The notes under the pieces are model-generated. The model was not told the origin of the DNA. It saw only the letters and a program-made list of their open reading frames with translations, and made no database searches. The translations under genes were made by a program, and so were the position numbers. From Bacteroidota bacterium (GTDB lineage Bacteria; Bacteroidota; Bacteroidia; Chitinophagales; Saprospiraceae), in NCBI GenBank assembly GCA_029567325.1, contig JAKQLF010000155.1, positions 110,696 through 174,695 on the forward strand: a stretch of DNA of 64,000 nt. The letters run 5' to 3'. Positions 47,725-56,416 of the stretch are shown here, one piece after another. Each line of letters starts with the position of its first letter. The first letter of the stretch is position 1.

Positions 47725-48117
47725 TTACTTCAATCTTTCCAATTGCCCTTTCCTTTTCACAATGTTTTTATAATCCCATTGTATGGCAATTGCTTTCATC
47801 AACCAACGTTTCAAATCACTTTTTTCAATTTCTGAAACATTATTGTAGAAAATAGAAGCATCTTTAAATTTCACACCTTTGACATTTAAATTGGCTTCCT
47901 CAAAATCAGCGCCACTCCAAAACATCAATCTCACCCCTTTCTTTTGTTTGCTATAACCAACAATGGGATTTCCATCCAAAAACCAAACGGGGTGTGCATG
48001 CCAAATTTTACTTTCTGCATTTGTGAGTTCGCTGTTTATAATAGTCGCAAGTTCACTGCAAATTTCATTATCGGCTGGGGTCAATTTTTCGTTGTAATTT
48101 TTAATTTCTTGGTTCAT
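47725..48117 (-). CDS. DUF1801 family protein (second copy)
   Basis: This 130-residue protein has the DUF1801 core: IINSELTNAESKIWHAHPVWFLDGNPIVGYSKQKKGVRLMFWSG is the family pattern of a conserved trunk followed by beta strands. It continues with KGVKFKDASIFY and SDLKRWLMKAIAIQWDY at the end. It belongs to a different subgroup from the 45997-46470 protein, with little similarity outside the core. Role unknown. It sits between the exported hydrolase gene (29-bp gap) and the DUF4345 gene (52-bp gap). Confidence 0.8.
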   Translation of the reverse strand: MNQEIKNYNEKLTPADNEICSELATIINSELTNAESKIWHAHPVWFLDGNPIVGYSKQKKGVRLMFWSGADFEEANLNVKGVKFKDASIFYNNVSEIEKSDLKRWLMKAIAIQWDYKNIVKRKGQLERLK

Positions 48118-48146
48118 GTGAGTTTAATACGAAGAAGTTTAAAAAA

Positions 48147-49097
48147 TCATTTATTAAAAGAATCAAAAACCACTTCACTCAACATGTCATGGCCGCCTTC
48201 AAAGATCGTCAAACTAATATTTCCTGATTTTCTTTGATAGTGAATTTTTTTATCTCCAAGTTTTAAAACATTCGAATCGGTGAAATTTTGATTTTTGAGC
48301 ATGTAATCCAAGTCCTTTGCTGAAACATACAAAGAACTATCCTTTACTTCATAATCGGTAAGTAATTTATTATAAAAATTGGCAGATTGAGAAATGGGAA
48401 CTGGTCCAGTATAACCATCATGTATACCCGCAAATATTTGAATGATGCTTTTCTTTCTCTTTTTCACGGGAGTTACCCAAAACTGAGGTGAACGCTCACG
48501 CGCTTTTAATGGATCAAATGTCCCTGTTTCAGTGGTGCAACTGATGATTTCTCTCGAATATTTATTCCTCCTTTCCAATGATTCTTTGTACCAACTCTCC
48601 AGATCTCCAATAGGAACCCAAGCTGAAAAAGCTTTGATTTTGTGACGAGATTTCATATACATGGCAAAGGTAGCAAAACCTCCACCGCTGTATCCGACGA
48701 TGTAAATTTGCTTTTTATCAACTTTCATATTTTTAATTGCCCAATCAATTGCTTGATCGATGTCCGAGATTACAAAGTCACTACAGCATGCTTTGATGTG
48801 ATTATTTATTCCTCTAAAGTTTGGAAAAATGTAATTATAATCTTTGGAAATGGCTTCAAAATCGAGGCCTACTGTCTTCAATGAATCTGCGGAATAACTC
48901 CATGAATGCAGTTGTACGACCAGCGGTTTGCTTTTTTTGGCAGTGGATTTATAATAGTATAATGGTTGTACAACTCCGTCCATTGTAGATTGGATACTTA
49001 CCTTTGACAGGTTGATGGATGGATCATTGGTGATGCCCTGTCCAGAAACCAATTGGCTGACGAAAAAGCACAAAGACAAAATGATATATTTCATCAC
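48147..49097 (-). CDS. Exported alpha/beta hydrolase
   Basis: This 316-residue protein has a signal peptide (MMKYIILSLCFFVSQLVSGQ). The catalytic triad is readable: S137 in YIVGYSGGGFATF, an Asp in FAGIHDGYTG, and His in FEGGHDMLSE. An oxyanion-region LHSWSYS lies near residue 67. The overall pattern is that of prolyl-oligopeptidase/acetyl-xylan-esterase-like hydrolases; the substrate is unknown. The segment FRGINNHIKACCSDF carries adjacent cysteines. It is first in the minus-strand run that continues to the PfpI gene. Confidence 0.85.
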   Translation of the reverse strand: MMKYIILSLCFFVSQLVSGQGITNDPSINLSKVSIQSTMDGVVQPLYYYKSTAKKSKPLVVQLHSWSYSADSLKTVGLDFEAISKDYNYIFPNFRGINNHIKACCSDFVISDIDQAIDWAIKNMKVDKKQIYIVGYSGGGFATFAMYMKSRHKIKAFSAWVPIGDLESWYKESLERRNKYSREIISCTTETGTFDPLKARERSPQFWVTPVKKRKKSIIQIFAGIHDGYTGPVPISQSANFYNKLLTDYEVKDSSLYVSAKDLDYMLKNQNFTDSNVLKLGDKKIHYQRKSGNISLTIFEGGHDMLSEVVFDSFNK

Positions 49098-49303
49098 TAA
49101 TTATTGTTTATTTGAATTGCTAAATGTGGTTTTCAAAGCTTTTTGGATAAGCATCAAAATTGGGCTTTCCAGAGGCTTAGAAATTGAAATCAAGCACTAA
49201 ATATACAATAATTTATTTTGCATTATAATAGTTTGGGGCCAGCTGCAGAATTGGTATATCTCATAGTAATTCCACAATGTATTTGAATTGCTATGAAATT
49301 ATA

Positions 49304-50101
49304 TCAACAACCGCCATCTCTTGGAAGTGCATAAAGTACTTTTCCAGATTTATAAACATTAAATACTTTTTCATCTACACTTGGTAAAATCTTTTCCCAA
49401 GTTTTACCCATGTTTGAAGTACGGAAGATGCCGTCTGGATGACCACAAATAAAGTATTCGCCCATTTGAATAATGGAAGAAATAGATAGAGAAGGCGGAA
49501 GACCTTCATCAATGGCTTTCCATGTTTTTCCTTTGTCCAAACTGATACGCACCCTTCTGGTTTTGCTTTCTGTGTTGTAGGAAATGGCAGCAACACCACC
49601 ATCAATATTTTCAACGGCTATACCCACGCCGCCTTCACTGATAACCGATTCCCAAGATTCACCATTATCAGTCGAACGAATGATGCCTTGTTGGCTTTTG
49701 CCAATCAAAACACCTTCAAATTCTACCATATCCTTCACCCATCCATTTTTTAAGATGGGACCTTCCGCATTGAGACCTACCACCTTTTCCCAAATAGAGG
49801 AATTGACTGTACTTTTATATATTTCGTTTTTAATTCGCAAATAAAGAGTCGACTCGTCAACAAAAAAAGCATCTGATTGCTCGTTTTGTGGTAGGCCTTT
49901 ACTTATATTATTCCAAGTTAAACCACCATCGATGGATTGAAATATGATGTTGTTTGCTTTAGGAGCAATGGTACCATCAGATTGATTATTTACAGCACCT
50001 AGAATTTTGGTAGGTGAAGATGATTGATAATCAAAAGCAGGTTCACAAGCGGTGAAGTTCAGCATGCAGGACAAAAATGTCAGATATAGGAAGTACATCA
50101 T
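49304..50101 (-). CDS. Lipoprotein with BNR/sialidase-type repeats
   Basis: This 265-residue protein has a lipoprotein signal (ending LNFTAC, Cys19). It contains repeated BNR (Asp-box) motifs: SIDGGLTWNNI, STDNGESWESV, SLDKGKTWKAI and TSNMGKTWEKI, each a blade of a small beta-propeller. Sialidase catalytic residues are not visible, so it is more likely a binding or assembly factor of the Ycf48/YCF48-like propeller type than an enzyme. It ends abruptly with DGGC; the propeller may be short by a blade. Confidence 0.78.
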   Translation of the reverse strand: MMYFLYLTFLSCMLNFTACEPAFDYQSSSPTKILGAVNNQSDGTIAPKANNIIFQSIDGGLTWNNISKGLPQNEQSDAFFVDESTLYLRIKNEIYKSTVNSSIWEKVVGLNAEGPILKNGWVKDMVEFEGVLIGKSQQGIIRSTDNGESWESVISEGGVGIAVENIDGGVAAISYNTESKTRRVRISLDKGKTWKAIDEGLPPSLSISSIIQMGEYFICGHPDGIFRTSNMGKTWEKILPSVDEKVFNVYKSGKVLYALPRDGGC

Positions 50102-50240
50102 AAATTCTATTTTTATTGAATGAATAGACCAAAACTATGGAAAAGCGCCTTGTTGTATGGCGTTTCATTTGTAAAACGATGTAAAGGGTTTGTAAAATAA
50201 AGCAATATTGTTCTTTAACTTACCAGTTGAGGGCAAATTT

Positions 50241-50681
50241 CTATTCTAACTCTTCTAATATTTTATCTACCCAATTTAACTCATGTGGTTCGACAATAAT
50301 TACCAAGAAATTATTTCTGTCTCCTTCAATTTTAACTCCTGGCGCATCATCAATGTGAACATCAATTCCAAATAATTTTGGATTTTTAGACACATATGAA
50401 TTATTAGCTTTAAGTTTTTGAAGATTTACCTTTTGATTAATTATTTTCCTTGGACGCAAACCGTAGGCTAAAAATGTTCTTTTTAAGCTTATAACACTTC
50501 TAAATGAGGTCGTGTAAATCCAAATATGGTGGCCTCTATTTTCAAGTTTGTTGAATAATTCTATGGTTCCTTTTCTAATACCTTCAGCGCCTATAATCCT
50601 TGCTAGTATACTTTTATGCTCAATTTCGAATTCATTTGAATAAGGAATTAGGGTATTGTCTATGTCGAAACTTATGATCAT
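50241..50681 (-). CDS. Small HAD-superfamily hydrolase
   Basis: This 146-residue cytosolic protein has HAD motif I FDIDNTL (nucleophile D6, D8) and motif II IYTTS. The Lys of motif III is uncertain, and motif IV is IDDAPG. The cap is minimal. It is probably a phosphatase; the substrate is unknown. It stands alone between the BNR lipoprotein and a hairpin-rich intergenic region. Confidence 0.82.
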   Translation of the reverse strand: MIISFDIDNTLIPYSNEFEIEHKSILARIIGAEGIRKGTIELFNKLENRGHHIWIYTTSFRSVISLKRTFLAYGLRPRKIINQKVNLQKLKANNSYVSKNPKLFGIDVHIDDAPGVKIEGDRNNFLVIIVEPHELNWVDKILEELE

Positions 50682-50781
50682 TAATAACTATGATTGCTTT
50701 TGATCTTTGTGATTATCCAAAACTGATTATACTAAAACGATATTCTATCTAGAAGAGTGCATTTCATAGCTTCGATTTTAA

Positions 50782-50885
50782 TACACCATTGGTGTAAAAT
50801 ATTAATAACCATGGATGAAGTCCATGGCAAGAAATGAAAAGTGAAGATGATTTTGGCGGGATTTTTGGCCAATTTTCCAAAAATC
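50782..50885. repeat. Three perfect hairpins in tandem
   Basis: TACACC/GGTGTA (50782-50796, 3-nt loop), CCATGGA/TCCATGG (50809-50827, 5-nt loop) and GATTTTTGG/CCAAAAATC (50860-50885, 8-nt loop) lie within 104 bp of non-coding DNA. They resemble REP-type intergenic palindromes. No long T-run follows on either strand, so simple termination is doubtful. Confidence 0.7.
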
Positions 50886-50961
50886 ATGATAAAATTTCAA
50901 TGACCAAAATTCAGAAGTTATGAAATGCCCTTATCACGAACATAGCACAATATTAATGAAT

Positions 50962-52356
50962 TCACTCCTTTAAAACTGTAATTACTGTTGGTTTTGGCTT
51001 ATCTTTCTTTTCAACTTTAATAAAATAAACACCACCAGGAGAATTCGAAAAATCAAGAGCACATCTTTGTAATGCTTGATCAGGAGTAAAAAAATAAACC
51101 ATTTGACCAAGTGAATTCAAGACCGTTAAAGCAGTAAAACTTTCGTTGCTGGTAATGGTTAATAAATCTAGGACTGGATTTGGGAAAAAATTTAATTCCT
51201 GATAATGATATTGGATTTGTTTTATTTCCCCTTTTAGAATTTGTCCAGTTGCATTTATACTAGAAAGTCGATAAAGCCCTTCTGGGATAAATTCTTGAGC
51301 ATATCCGATTTGCCACAAATTATTTCTTTGGCCTGTAAATACTGGTTGATTTTCTATTCTTTTAAATTCATTAGAAATTAAATCAAACCTTTCAATCAAA
51401 ATTTCATCTTCTACTGTCAAATTAGTAAATGGAAAAAAGTAAATATTGCTAGCACTCAACTCGTAATTCCAATCGATACGATCATTGGACAATACTTGAA
51501 ATGGCGAATCAGAAGACCATGAAGAATTGGCGGGGTTGCTGTGCGGAATCAGCAAAGCATTGGCAACATTGGTGACATCGGAAATGCTGGTTCCATTTCC
51601 TTCATTAAAATGATATAAACCGACCGTATTGGCATCAGTGGTGAACTCTTGTGAGGGGGCCAAAAAATTTGCTGCGTATCGGATGTTATTGGAAATCCGA
51701 AACTCATCTATCCAACCATTGTAAGAAGGATACACATTTGGATCATAGTCATGTTTTTCGGCGCCCAATATGATGAAGGGTTCATTGATGCAAGTATCGC
51801 CTTGGGCAGGACAACTCATAGATAAAGATCGGGATGGATTATAACTGCAATTCCCAATGGGTCCAATCGCAGTGGCATTAATTGTACCGTCAATAAAAAT
51901 TCGCAGTTCACCAGAAGAATTATTTCGAGTGACTGCGATGTGATGCCAACCACCATCTCTTAAATCGCCTGTCCCTATGATGGTATATGAGCTCGACCCC
52001 TTATTTACGCCAAATGCAACTCTGCCATTGGCCAAAGAAATACCGTAATCGCCATAATTTCCCTGACCAAAAATGTCTCTGTCGACGATTATGTGACCAA
52101 GGGTCCAATCATCGTTTGCCCCAGAAGCTGCTTGTGTACCCAATGGATTTGATCCACCATTGGCTTTCAACCAAAATTCAATGGTAAAATCAAATGCAAC
52201 GTTGTTATTTAAAGACGAATTCCCGTTTACCAATGGGATCTTGATGCGATCGCTGTCATTGAATCCAGAGCCATAAAACCTGATAGAATGTTTTTGGCTT
52301 TGGAGAATGGGTGATAATATCATTAAGCAGAAAAAAAGAAATAAATAATTTTTCAT
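50962..52356 (-). CDS. Secreted LamG-domain protein with T9SS type A sorting domain
   Basis: This 464-residue protein has a signal peptide (ending SPILQSQ). Residues of about 45-250 form a LamG/concanavalin-like domain: DFTIEFWLKANGG, GGWHHIAVTRNNSSGELRIFIDG, YNGWIDEFRISNNIRY and TVGLYHFNEGNGTSISD. A T9SS sorting domain ends the protein (LNFFPNPVLDLLTITSN, LTVLNSLGQMVYFF, GGVYFIKVEKKD). It should be exported by T9SS and held at the surface, possibly binding glycans. A TATATTTG -7 box lies 49 bp upstream of the ATG. Confidence 0.9.
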   Translation of the reverse strand: MKNYLFLFFCLMILSPILQSQKHSIRFYGSGFNDSDRIKIPLVNGNSSLNNNVAFDFTIEFWLKANGGSNPLGTQAASGANDDWTLGHIIVDRDIFGQGNYGDYGISLANGRVAFGVNKGSSSYTIIGTGDLRDGGWHHIAVTRNNSSGELRIFIDGTINATAIGPIGNCSYNPSRSLSMSCPAQGDTCINEPFIILGAEKHDYDPNVYPSYNGWIDEFRISNNIRYAANFLAPSQEFTTDANTVGLYHFNEGNGTSISDVTNVANALLIPHSNPANSSWSSDSPFQVLSNDRIDWNYELSASNIYFFPFTNLTVEDEILIERFDLISNEFKRIENQPVFTGQRNNLWQIGYAQEFIPEGLYRLSSINATGQILKGEIKQIQYHYQELNFFPNPVLDLLTITSNESFTALTVLNSLGQMVYFFTPDQALQRCALDFSNSPGGVYFIKVEKKDKPKPTVITVLKE

Positions 52357-52688
52357 GATCGCAACAAGTTAGATCAATTAGTATGTTGAAATAATCTGAA
52401 AATCAAATATAAGTATTTGGAAAAGAAGAAACTAGTAATCTTATGAGGAGTAAGGAAAGGCGAGAGATGAAAGCTCGCTTCTCGTAGCACGAAACTCCTG
52501 GCAAACACCGTTTTCAAAACTGAAAGCCGATAACTGAAAGCTGACCGCTGATAGCCACGAATTTTTTATTAAAATAGCTATAAACGAATAAACGTATAAA
52601 CAAATAAACATCACGAATTATAAGACAAGAACAGCTGACAGCAGATAACTGACAACTCGCTTTTAATAACTAAACATTTATTCAGATT
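52357..52688. repeat. Intergenic region with degenerate CTGATAACTGA-type repeats
   Basis: Within this 332-bp gap, 52521-52556 and 52632-52656 consist of variations on ACTGAAAGCTGACCGCTGATAGC and CAGATAACTGACA. Similar repeats lie at 58011-58238 and, more weakly, near 45978. The part nearest the LamG gene carries its -7 box. No gene was seen. Confidence 0.6.
52405..52412 (-). promoter_or_regulatory. Candidate -7 box of the LamG/T9SS gene
   Basis: TATATTTG on the minus strand, exact to TAnnTTTG, 49 bp before the ATG at 52356. Confidence 0.45.
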
Positions 52689-54065
52689 TTATATGGCAGC
52701 TTGCACTTTATTAAAATCAATGGTAAATGTAGAACCAATATTTGGAGTGCTTGTGATGTAGAGCTCAAGAGAATGTACATCTAAGACTGCTCGAATCAAT
52801 GACAATCCAATCCCAAATCCTTTAATGTCATAGGCATTGCGATTTCGATAAAAGGGTTTGAAAACATCTTTTATAGATTCTGTGTCTATGCCTTGGCCAT
52901 TGTCTCTAAATTGAAGGGATAATTTGTGTTGATTTACCACAATTGAAACAAATACTTCCTTGTCATTGCTGTATTTACATGCATTGTCCATGAGGTTGCA
53001 GAACACTAATTTCAATAACCCTTCATTTCCATAAATAGTAAGGTCTTGTTCTGATTCTGGTTGACCAACAATATCAATGTTGACGTTGTAGTCCTTATGG
53101 GTGCGATGTAATTTATTTTTGCATTCAAAAAGAGCCTCATCAACTTGAAAGTTTTCTTGCCGTAATTGAAAACCTTCAGATTTTAATTTAGCCAGTTCCA
53201 TCAAGTTTTCCGTTATTACTGAAAGTTCATATACATCGCGTTTTACTGATTCTAGTGTTTCCTTATATTCTTCCACCGGTCGAGAAGATTTATCCAATGC
53301 TACATCTGCTTGGGATAAAATTACGGAAATGAGATTATTTAGTTCGTGAGACACATTTGCAACAAACATTTTTTGGAATTCAAATGATTCATGAACTTTT
53401 TCCAAAAGAAAGTTAATGGAATTCGTCAAATGGCTTATTTCATCTTTAGTACTTGGAGGATCAAGTTTGCGAATAAAATTTTTTACATTTAAATTATCCA
53501 TTTGATCAATGATAGAAAATATGGGTTTCAATGCATCTCTGACGTATAAATATCCAATCAATCCAATAATAAATAAACCCAGAATGATAGAAATAATAAT
53601 TATCCTTCTCAGGCTATCGAGTTCTTTTGAGTTAATTACAGAAGTGGCAACTACGTAATATTTTCTTCCAGAGGGTGATATATATGGTAACCCATAATAA
53701 TAGGAATCGTTTTCGCGGTATGAATTTTCAATTTCGAATTTATTGGTTACCAAAAAAGGTAACTTGACAATAACCCCTCTATTATACATGAAGACAATTT
53801 CACCAACTTGATTGTAAATCATTACGTTGTCGTAATTGGGTAAGGATACTTTAGGGGCTTTCCTGGTAGGATTTCTTTCAAGTTTGTCAATGTCTCCCTT
53901 TTGAAGTACCATATCGGCAGTCATTGTGGCTTTGCTTTTCAAGTTGTTGTAATACTCCTTTGTAATATTGTCCTCAAATCGACTGTAAACAAAATACATA
54001 AGCGAAATCAGTATCATCGCTACAATAAAGAAAAATTTCAAAGTCAATTTGACTTTTATTTTCAT
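52689..54065 (-). CDS. OmpR-partner sensor histidine kinase
   Basis: This 458-residue protein has an N-terminal membrane segment (FFFIVAMILISLMYFVY) and a periplasmic sensor of about 120 residues with a PAS/CACHE-like beta pattern (VMIYNQVGEIVFMYNRG, YYGLPYISPSGRKYYVVA). A second membrane segment (IIISIILGLFIIGLIGYLYV) and a HAMP-like linker follow, then HisKA with H240 in VANVSHELNNL and HATPase with NLMDNACKYSN, DNGQGID and GFGIGLSLIR. It is paired with the regulator gene 1 bp upstream. The signal is unknown. Confidence 0.93.
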   Translation of the reverse strand: MKIKVKLTLKFFFIVAMILISLMYFVYSRFEDNITKEYYNNLKSKATMTADMVLQKGDIDKLERNPTRKAPKVSLPNYDNVMIYNQVGEIVFMYNRGVIVKLPFLVTNKFEIENSYRENDSYYYGLPYISPSGRKYYVVATSVINSKELDSLRRIIIISIILGLFIIGLIGYLYVRDALKPIFSIIDQMDNLNVKNFIRKLDPPSTKDEISHLTNSINFLLEKVHESFEFQKMFVANVSHELNNLISVILSQADVALDKSSRPVEEYKETLESVKRDVYELSVITENLMELAKLKSEGFQLRQENFQVDEALFECKNKLHRTHKDYNVNIDIVGQPESEQDLTIYGNEGLLKLVFCNLMDNACKYSNDKEVFVSIVVNQHKLSLQFRDNGQGIDTESIKDVFKPFYRNRNAYDIKGFGIGLSLIRAVLDVHSLELYITSTPNIGSTFTIDFNKVQAAI

Positions 54066-54066
54066 T

Positions 54067-54753
54067 TTACTTATTGGTTTTAAAAATATATCCTACCCTA
54101 GGTAGTGTTTGGATATATTTTGTATCAGAATTTTTTTCCAATTTTTTACGTAAAAAATTTATGAAAACCTCAAGCACATTTGTAGACGTTTCAAAATCTA
54201 TTTCCCAAATTTTCTGTAGCAACTCATTTTTTGTTATTGTACGTTCTGGATTGGACATAAAATACTTCAAGAGTTCAAATTCTTTGGGTGTTAGAAATAG
54301 TGGCTCTCCATTCATATACACATCTTTTGTCAGTATATTCAATGTCAAGCTTCCATATACAAGCTCATTTTCCTCTCCTAAATTTCCGTTTATTTGTGAA
54401 CGTTTACTTAATGCCTTAAGTCGTGCTAATAATTCTCTAAAATCAAACGGTTTTACCAAGTAATCATCTGCTCCGACTTCATAAACCATCAACTTATCTT
54501 CAACATTATTGAGGGCGGTTAATATTAGTACCAATGCATTCAGGCCATTTTCACGAATTTCCTTCAACATTTGGACGCCGGATTTTCCTGGCATGATGAT
54601 GTCAGAAATAATGATCTTATAGTCTTTGGCTAAAGCCATAGATTTCCCTTCTATACCGTTTCTAGCGACATCTACGATGTATCCATGTTCTTCCAACCCT
54701 TTTTTTAAGGAAGCAAGAATTTTTTCCTCGTCGTCAACAATAAGTACTTTCAC
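54067..54753 (-). CDS. OmpR/PhoB-type response regulator
   Basis: This 228-residue protein starts at GTG (MKVLIVDDEEKI). The receiver domain has the acidic pair DDE, phospho-acceptor D51 in IIISDIIMPGKSG, the LTA switch and K in DDYLVKPF. A winged-helix output domain follows (LTPKEFELLKYFMSNPERTITKNELLQKIW, then NVLEVFINFLRKKL and TLPRVGYIF). It is followed by its cognate kinase after 1 bp. An inverted repeat AAGTACT/AGTACTT lies about 59 bp upstream of a weak -7 box (TAATTTTA), suggesting autoregulation. Confidence 0.95.
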   Translation of the reverse strand: MKVLIVDDEEKILASLKKGLEEHGYIVDVARNGIEGKSMALAKDYKIIISDIIMPGKSGVQMLKEIRENGLNALVLILTALNNVEDKLMVYEVGADDYLVKPFDFRELLARLKALSKRSQINGNLGEENELVYGSLTLNILTKDVYMNGEPLFLTPKEFELLKYFMSNPERTITKNELLQKIWEIDFETSTNVLEVFINFLRKKLEKNSDTKYIQTLPRVGYIFKTNK

Positions 54754-55074
54754 ACTTTAAAATTATAAAAAATTTATTTAGCAGTTCAGGACTTTTTAAA
54801 TTTAAAATTAAAGTACTTTCCTAGTACTTGCAGCTATAACAGCTGGAACAAAATAATACAATCTGGAAATTGGTAACAAAATTTTTAAAGATCGCTTGTT
54901 TTAACTTTACAATTTGAGCTAGATGCCGCATAAAGTGTAACACACTCTTTAAACTAAGGCCAACCCAGATTCATTTCCTAGTACAACATTTCTTATTAAT
55001 AGTTCTGTAAAACCATAATGTTTTTTGACTCAATTTTCTTTTCTGTTTACTTTTAAAATGACTTTTTATTTAAT
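54754..55074. other. Intergenic region upstream of the OmpR-type regulator
   Basis: A 321-bp AT-rich gap. It contains the inverted repeat listed separately, a small CAGCT/AGCTG hairpin at about 54830-54845, and a weak TAATTTTA -7 box at 54758-54765 for the regulator. No gene or terminator for the upstream DoxX operon was recognised. Confidence 0.4.
54811..54829. promoter_or_regulatory. Inverted repeat upstream of the OmpR-type regulator
   Basis: AAGTACT (54811-54817), 5-bp spacer, AGTACTT (54823-54829): a perfect 7-bp inverted repeat. Possible binding site; the protein is unknown. Confidence 0.4.
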
Positions 55075-55866
55075 TTAAAAATGATTCCGTTTGTGGGTAT
55101 TGATCAAAATCAAAATAAAAGGAAGGAGGTAGTCACCCATCCTTTCTATGGTTTCAAATATATCATACATTTGACCTCTAAGTGGGTAAATAAACTCAGT
55201 TGATAGTTTTAAAGCTAAAACCGTCCACAGAAATAAGTTTGAACTGTGGAGTAAGAAAACCAGTAGTCCTAATGACACCTCAAATAGTCCAAAGTAAATC
55301 ATACTGCTGCCGTCGGTAGGGAAATTTAGGAAGGAAAGATTTGCAGCTATTGTTGAATGTTTCTCAATAGCCAGCCAGCCATGACCGATTAACAATAAGC
55401 TAAGGCAGCTGCGTAAAACCCATAAAACATTGGTATTTATATTTATCTTTTTTTGCTGCCCAAATGTAACATAACCAAGAAGCAAGTATAAAGCAATGGG
55501 GGGGCCAAAATTGCCTGCTCTTTCAAAGAATTCTCCAAAACTCATTCCCGCTAAAGGGCGAAGTAGGGCTGTAAATAATGTCCAAATAATTGCCCAAAGT
55601 ATCAAAAATTTATTAACTGAGAGCAGGATAGCAATACCAATGAAAATGTCTACTGACCCGATTAAAGGCATCAAGGATTGAGCAATTTCATCAGAAATTC
55701 CAAAAGTATTGAAAAAGGGGATCCAAGCAGGTTTTTGCGCAAATCCCCACATTCCATGTCCGATAAAACAGCCTGAAATAGCAAACCTCAACCAAAATAC
55801 AATTTGTGCTTCCAAGCTAAAATTTGCTTTGGTCGTATTTACTATATTACTTGCAGTACTATTCAT
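55075..55866 (-). CDS. DoxX-family membrane protein
   Basis: This 263-residue protein has about seven hydrophobic segments. The pattern FWLRFAISGCFIGHGMWGFAQKP, LMPLIGSVDIFIGIAILL and a second half repeating the same layout (LRSCLSLLLIGHGWLAIEKH, YFGLFEVSLGLLVFLL) suggests two DoxX-like halves. DoxX proteins are linked to quinone or thiol redox reactions in the membrane, but the role here is unknown. Its start overlaps the end of the MORN-type lipoprotein gene by 8 bp, showing translational coupling. Confidence 0.8.
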   Translation of the reverse strand: MNSTASNIVNTTKANFSLEAQIVFWLRFAISGCFIGHGMWGFAQKPAWIPFFNTFGISDEIAQSLMPLIGSVDIFIGIAILLSVNKFLILWAIIWTLFTALLRPLAGMSFGEFFERAGNFGPPIALYLLLGYVTFGQQKKININTNVLWVLRSCLSLLLIGHGWLAIEKHSTIAANLSFLNFPTDGSSMIYFGLFEVSLGLLVFLLHSSNLFLWTVLALKLSTEFIYPLRGQMYDIFETIERMGDYLLPFILILINTHKRNHF

Positions 55867-56416
55867 TTATAACATTGTGTAGACTATCGACAACTTGTTT
55901 GATTGAATCACTTTCATATAAAACAGCATATTCCTGAGCACCACTTTCATTGTACCTATACATCCATCCATTTTTCTTATTGTCTACGAAATTATAGATG
56001 AAATGTATTTTTCCAGATTCATAGAATATTGTATCACCTTTGTATTGCACACCGTTTTGGTAATGTTGAACCTCTTTCAGCTTGCCATTTGGGTAATAAA
56101 CACTGGTTTTACCGTTTTGCAAATCTTTATAGAAATACTTCAATACTCTTATTGTTTTGCCATCACCGTAGTAGTCAGTCATGGTTTTGACATCATCTGG
56201 AAGAAACCTTATGCTCCTGTATACTTGTCCATTTGTATTTCGAAAATCTTGCTCCTTATCTAAATATGGTCTGAAATTATTATTTTCTTGGGATTGAGAG
56301 CCAATAGTTTTGTCATCAGATTTGTTTTCCTTACATGCTTGGAAACCAAGGCAAATAATAATAACCAAAATACTAGATAGCCGGAACAATATTTTAACTG
56401 TAGTTATTTTTTCCAA
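55859..56416 (-). CDS. Lipoprotein with MORN-type repeats
   Basis: This 185-residue protein has a lipoprotein signal (ending CLGFQAC, Cys28). The mature part has MORN/YwqK-like repeats: TDYYGDGKTIRVLKYFYKDL, GKTSVYYPNGKLKEVQHYQNG and GDTIFYESGKIHFIYNFVDNKKNGWMYRYNESG. These are binding repeats without catalytic residues. It overlaps the upstream haloperoxidase-like gene by 13 bp and the downstream DoxX gene by 8 bp, so the three form one operon. Confidence 0.85.
   Translation of the reverse strand: MEKITTVKILFRLSSILVIIICLGFQACKENKSDDKTIGSQSQENNNFRPYLDKEQDFRNTNGQVYRSIRFLPDDVKTMTDYYGDGKTIRVLKYFYKDLQNGKTSVYYPNGKLKEVQHYQNGVQYKGDTIFYESGKIHFIYNFVDNKKNGWMYRYNESGAQEYAVLYESDSIKQVVDSLHNVINE

Noticed and set aside
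49286..49303. CTATGAAATTATA as a fourth operator site
   Set aside because: Only one half-site matches, symmetry is poor, and no promoter was found at the 60-61 bp distance.
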